Shown here: positions 60,093 to 64,000 of the stretch, piece by piece
How positions within the stretch are numbered: position 1 is the stretch's first letter
Layout: each line of letters starts with the position of its first letter
NCBI RefSeq assembly: GCF_000471905.2
Contig: NW_006499436.1
Span: 7,698,802 to 7,762,801, forward strand
Direction of reading: 5' to 3'
Length of the DNA: 64,000 bases
From: Amborella trichopoda
Lineage: Eukaryota; Streptophyta; Magnoliopsida; Amborellales; Amborellaceae
Notes under the pieces: generated by a model
The model's database searches: none
Seen by the model: the letters and a program-made list of their open reading frames with translations, nothing else
What the model was told of the DNA's origin: nothing
Program-made: the position numbers and the translations under genes

Positions 60093-61751
60093 ATTGGATC
60101 ACAGTTCAAGGAAGTCTGTAAGAACTAGAAAAAATGCCTACATATATATTTGAATTAGAGAAGTTTGATGGGAGGAAAGATTTTGAACTTTGAAAATAAA
60201 AAATTCATGACATTTTTCATGCAACAAGGCCTTTATAAAATGCTATAAGAAAAATGCAAGCCAAAGGGTATAGGATGACTTGGGAGAATTGAATATAAAA
60301 GCGCTGACCACTATTTGCTTATATTTAGTGGACGAAATGCTATTTAATATAGTAGGAGAAAAGATGGCAACAAATTTGCAAGCAAAGCTAGAAGGCTTGC
60401 ATTAAACAAGTCCCTCAAAAATATGATTTTCTTGAAAAAAAAAAGAAACTATTTTTTTGAGGATGTGCGAAGATATGAAAATGTTAGAATGCTTGAGTTA
60501 CTTCAAACAATATTATTCGTTAACTAGAGAGTACTGGGGTGAACATGGATGTGGAAGATAAAGTAGTGATGTTGCTTTGTTCATTACTTAAGTTTTATGA
60601 TAATCTTGTCGCTATCTTAAGTTGTAACAAGGAAGAATCCATCAAATATGACTTGGTTTGTAGCGCTCTAGTTACCAATGAACTTCAAAAAAGGCATCAA
60701 TGGATATATAAAAGATGACATTATGATGGAGGAATGCAATCCCATGCACTTTACTAGAGTCAAATTCTTGATTGTGGAGGGACATATCATATGTGCCCAT
60801 ATAGATCATGGTTTGATACACAAGCCATGTAAATGAGGTTTTACATCAATGTGGAACAACTCAATGACCAAATGATCAAAATGTGCTCGCGTTGTATTTA
60901 TAATATATATGAGATAGTTTAGACACTTGAAAATGTGATTTGAGGTTGGATTTCAAGAATTTGATTTCACTTTCTTCTCTAGATATGCAGAGTTATGAAT
61001 TCACAAGGCAAGGTGAAGTACATAGCTTTGGCAAAGGGGTACATGATATTGGAAATGAGGTACATGGGTTTGGCAATGGAAGATCTTGATAGTGCGAAAG
61101 CAATGTCTTGAAAAAGATAATATGCAAGGTAGAAAAAGTGAGGTTTTGAGGTTTCGAGGTTTCATAATAAGTGAAGTTAAATACCTCTTTCGAATTTCTT
61201 TCGAACCAATGCTTCAAATTTGGTGAAGGAGTGACTGACATGACTAGAGTTTTTATTCTACCATACTGTTAATTTTGATCATTGCCCTGGTTAGTGTAAA
61301 ATTTCTCACTCCACTTGTTTGCGGTTTTCTTGCTTGGTTTGTGATTAGCCTAGAAAGAAAATTTAGAATGGAACAAACTATGTACTTCACATTTTAAGAA
61401 GTATAGGCATGTGTTGCCAAGGCATTACGCATGTGCAAGGTTTTGTGGAATGATTTATGCATGGGATCTCAATGACAAGACTGCCAGTTATACTTGTAGG
61501 TGTACATGAAAGGGGTCACCTAAAGCATATGTGAAAGTGGTATAACATGAAAAACTCAAGAATGAGAGAGTTGAAGAAGGTGGAATTTATAAGAGAAGGC
61601 TAAACATGAAGGAATATGAGCAAGGTATATTCATAGCGATTGTTTGACTATAGAAGTCATGGAGTTGACCAAGTTCACTAGGTTCTAAAACACAAGAATA
61701 ACTAGAAATGGCTGGCAAGATAAAGGTGTAATTTTATATCATGATGGAAAT

Positions 61752-62386
61752 TGTTGGATCTGTTACGTAAACTTACCCCCAATGGATTTTCTCCTTTTAG
61801 GAGCATTTTAATCATCGTAAAACGCACTTTAGGTTGGAACCTTACACGCTATTTTGTAAAGATGGAAAGGATCTATTAGTATGAGAGAAAACTATTATTG
61901 ATGTTAATATTAGGGGTTTTGAGCAAAATTTTAGCTACCATTGTGCCTAATTTTGGATGGTTTCATCATCATTTTTTTATTTTAGCTGGGGCTAAGGTAA
62001 TGAAGTCGACAATGGAGGTTGCTTTGGTAGTTCTTTTATGGTAGTGAAAAGTGGAATATGCTATGCTTTGCTGATTGTAAGGCAAATTTTGTATTTACCC
62101 AATCTTGTAATACTTTCGATTGCCTATTTTTGTTGCATGATTAGGGTGAATTGGTGTATATTTATATGTTGATGGTATGTGCATTGTGATTTGTAGTACT
62201 TCTATTTTCTTCTCTTGGTTTGATATTGTCTTTCTCAAAATTATTGCACTAAATATAGTTCTTAGATGTTTAGATTTCTTAAGATTGAACCGAAGATGAA
62301 ATATGAGTTGGTTTCAAGATATTGAATCTATTGTAATAGGGGGTTAACTGCAACAAGGTTAATCGAGTGAGTCTCAATTCCTAACT
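61752..62386 (+). repeat. 3' LTR of family A copia
   Basis: Begins TGTTGGATC after the purine tract and ends around CAATTCCTAA; the right border is approximate because a family B fragment follows directly. Confidence 0.7.
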
Positions 62387-63220
62387 AGGTATTGCCATGT
62401 TTTTTATCTTTTTTTTTATTTCTTGCACATTTTATATCATTGTATTTATTTTGCAATTAGCCAATTATGTATATGATCTTGTGTGAGCTGTCACAATTGA
62501 AGTTCCTGATTCCACAAATGAGAGGTTCTTGATGACCCTACAAATTAATAAGCACAATGTATGTACAGGGTTAAAGTTTGTCTTTTTTGTGGAGAAACAA
62601 ACTTGGCCAAGTTAGTCGATACAGATTTGACGTGGATAAATATGGAGGTAAAATGCATGCCCAAAATCCACAGTGGAGGCAAGATGGCAGAAATCAAGTA
62701 ATCTAACCAACGGAGGTTAAAAATGCAACTCCAATGATGTAGAGATTGTCATGTTTGGTGATACCCAAATCACCATAGTTATGATTTTCACAAAAGAATG
62801 AGAGTGTTATGGTAAAATAAAAAAAGAGTTCTTTTAAAACGGGCAAAAATTTATTGATCTCTACAAAAGGGAATAAAACAAAAGACAAGACTTTTCTCTT
62901 TTAAGGTTACCTTATTATGGGTGTGTGAATGATTGGCTTCTGGAGAGTGAGACATATTTATCCAAGAGTGAGAGGAATGACCTTTTTTTTAGAGAAGCAT
63001 GATCTCTAAGAAAGAAATGTGGTATTTTCATGGGGTTTTAGGTTGGTTTGCTTTCTGTTTCTAAAGAAAAAAAGTTTTTCAGTTTCTCTCAAAATTTTAT
63101 TTTCTGGTAACGGTGTACCAATGGGTAAGAGCAGGTAGATTTATGGTGTTATTCTATCAGGAGAACAAGCTTAGAAGGGAAGATCGACAAGGGTTTTATC
63201 ACTATTCAGAGAGAGGTATG
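62387..63220 (+). mobile_element. Truncated family B LTR element, fossil
   Basis: 62400-62545 matches the last 150 bp of the family B LTR (7550-7697). 62546-62748 matches the short interior (ATGGAGGTAAAATG..., CCACAGTGGAGGCAAG). 62749-63220 matches the first two thirds of the LTR (TTTGGTGATACCCAAATCAC, GAGAAGCATGATCTCT, AGAAGGGAAGATCGA). Both outer LTR ends are lost. It shows that the 7021-8699 structure is a repeated family and not a one-off. Confidence 0.7.
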
Positions 63221-63301
63221 TCCCTTGAACCCAAAATTGTTCTATATTACCTTATGGGTTCCATTTTATCGAAAATTACATGGAAAGCTCTTGACCTGCA
63301 A

Positions 63302-63353
63302 CCCCTTCCCCCCCCCCCCCCCCTCCCTCCCTCCCCCCTCCCCCCTCCCCCCC
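63302..63353 (-). repeat. C-rich tract (G-quadruplex-capable on the minus strand)
   Basis: Fifty-two bases of C broken only by single T's and two TT positions. The minus strand therefore has many runs of three to fourteen G separated by one to three A, the pattern that forms G-quadruplexes; the plus strand could form an i-motif. Frames through it give meaningless Pro or Gly runs. Exact length may be an assembly estimate. Confidence 0.9.
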
Positions 63354-63369
63354 TTTTTTTTTCCTACAA

Positions 63370-63545
63370 ATGCCCCATTGTCCGATGCCTTTAACATTGG
63401 ACAGGTGGTAAGCCTCACTAATACTGGACAACTGGACTTTATTGTAAAGGCTAGCGGTTGTCCAACATTTCTAACGCCAGACAACTTTCACATTTGAATT
63501 CTAGAGAGTTGTCAGACATTAGTGATGCCGTATAACTATTGGATC
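63370..63545. repeat. Cluster of TTGTCC / GGACAA motifs in both orientations
   Basis: TTGTCC(G/A)A, GGACAGG, GGACAACTGGAC, GTTGTCCAAC, CAGACAAC and GTTGTCAGAC occur within 170 bases, with spacers resembling TTTAACATT. This looks like the subterminal motif array of a DNA transposon, but no terminus was identified. Confidence 0.55.
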
Positions 63546-64000
63546 CATTCCAAGCGTTCTTTCTTTCTTGAGGGATAAATAAAGATGGGGTTCTCTTGTA
63601 TAGCTTGGACTTGCTTTTCTCAACCTTTTAGAGAGCAAGAATCTCAGGATTTCTCAATTGTCATATTCTAAGAGTAAGAGATGAATTGCTCTATTGTTCT
63701 CTCTCTATTTTTTAGCATGCAAATATTCTTCTTTGATGTTTATGAAAGCGCCAAACTTTTAGTGCTTGATTATTATCGGGTGTCTCAAATTTGTCCGTAC
63801 GTCATTTAACAATCAATTTTCAATAAAAACAAAAAGAAAATAAACCAAAAGATTAAATGGCCTGAGAAAAGCACGTCTATATCCATCTATTAAGAATCAT
63901 TGTAAATAAACATGCATTAAAAGATCAAGAAATGAATAATACAACAAACACAAGAAGAAAATACAAATAGAAAAGAAGGATCTATGTGATCTTTTATTGG
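63546..64000. other. Spacer to the right edge
   Basis: No gene or repeat recognised; AT-rich, with A-rich runs after 63820. Confidence 0.5.

Larger units (their letters stand above)
59239..62386 (+). mobile_element. Ty1/copia element with both LTRs and most of pol missing (family A), fossil
   Basis: LTRs lie at 59239-60092 and 61752-62386. After the 5' LTR comes a primer-site-like TTGGATCACAG, then a gag with a copia UBN2-type start (FELEKFDGRKDFEL near 60153-60195) and gag text to about 60700. A zinc-knuckle/protease trace follows (DCGGTYHMCPY near 60770), then a short pre-integrase segment to 61100 and a non-coding tail ending in a purine-rich ATGATGGAAATT. Integrase, reverse transcriptase and RNase H are absent. 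The tail and LTR match the copy at 13364-15271. Broken in many places and internally deleted. Confidence 0.78.

Noticed and set aside
63113-63497. Pro-rich and Gly-rich frames
   Set aside because: They run through the C tract and a truncated LTR; no conserved protein.

Overview
This is a window of plant nuclear DNA, most likely from an angiosperm with a large, repeat-rich genome. The evidence is a spliced, plant-type S-adenosylhomocysteine hydrolase gene (it has the roughly 40-residue insertion seen in plant enzymes), several Ty1/copia and Ty3/gypsy LTR retrotransposons, a plant L1-type LINE, Mutator-like and MITE elements, AT-rich spacers and CT/GA-rich tracts. The species cannot be named from sequence alone. 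No rRNA, tRNA, CRISPR array or prokaryotic operon was seen.

Layout. 1-2217: 5' half of a minus-strand copia fossil that runs off the left edge, beside one exon of a CYP72-type cytochrome P450 (2340-2565). 2759-3665: small non-coding LTR element. 3666-7020: spacer with a diverged MITE copy. 7021-8699: LTR element with two ~690 bp LTRs around only 300 bp. 8955-9655: large fold-back element. 10640-15271: remains of two copia elements. 15272-18222: spacer, then a Mutator-like fold-back element full of a short palindromic motif. 18546-22825: the one convincing intact host gene, SAHH, minus strand, three exons, 485 codons. 23000-25378: AT-rich spacer. 25379-29429: probable Pack-MULE holding a captured class III peroxidase fragment and itself split by a 2,000 bp LTR element. 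29440-33520: spacer and degenerate tandem repeats. 33521-48368: plus-strand copia fossil split by a 10.1 kb minus-strand gypsy-type element (35822-45950) that has gag-like but no recognisable pol sequence and contains a 241-base assembly gap. 48369-52330: spacer and a ~300 bp-unit tandem array. 52465-56395: L1-type LINE split by a 1.8 kb LTR element. 56400-57330: gypsy gag fragment. 58094-58578: MITE with long inverted ends. 59239-63220: a copia element with both LTRs, then a broken copy of the 7021-8699 family. 63302-63353: a striking C-rich tract.

How it fits together. Only SAHH is likely to serve the cell: it removes S-adenosylhomocysteine and so keeps methyltransferases, including DNA methyltransferases, active. 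The rest is layered transposon insertion whose order can be read from nesting and target-site duplications: copia then gypsy-type, MULE then small LTR element, LINE then small LTR element. I found no clear new biochemical system. The best leads are the nested Pack-MULE, the gag-only gypsy-type element, the non-coding LTR families, and unusual substitutions in SAHH.
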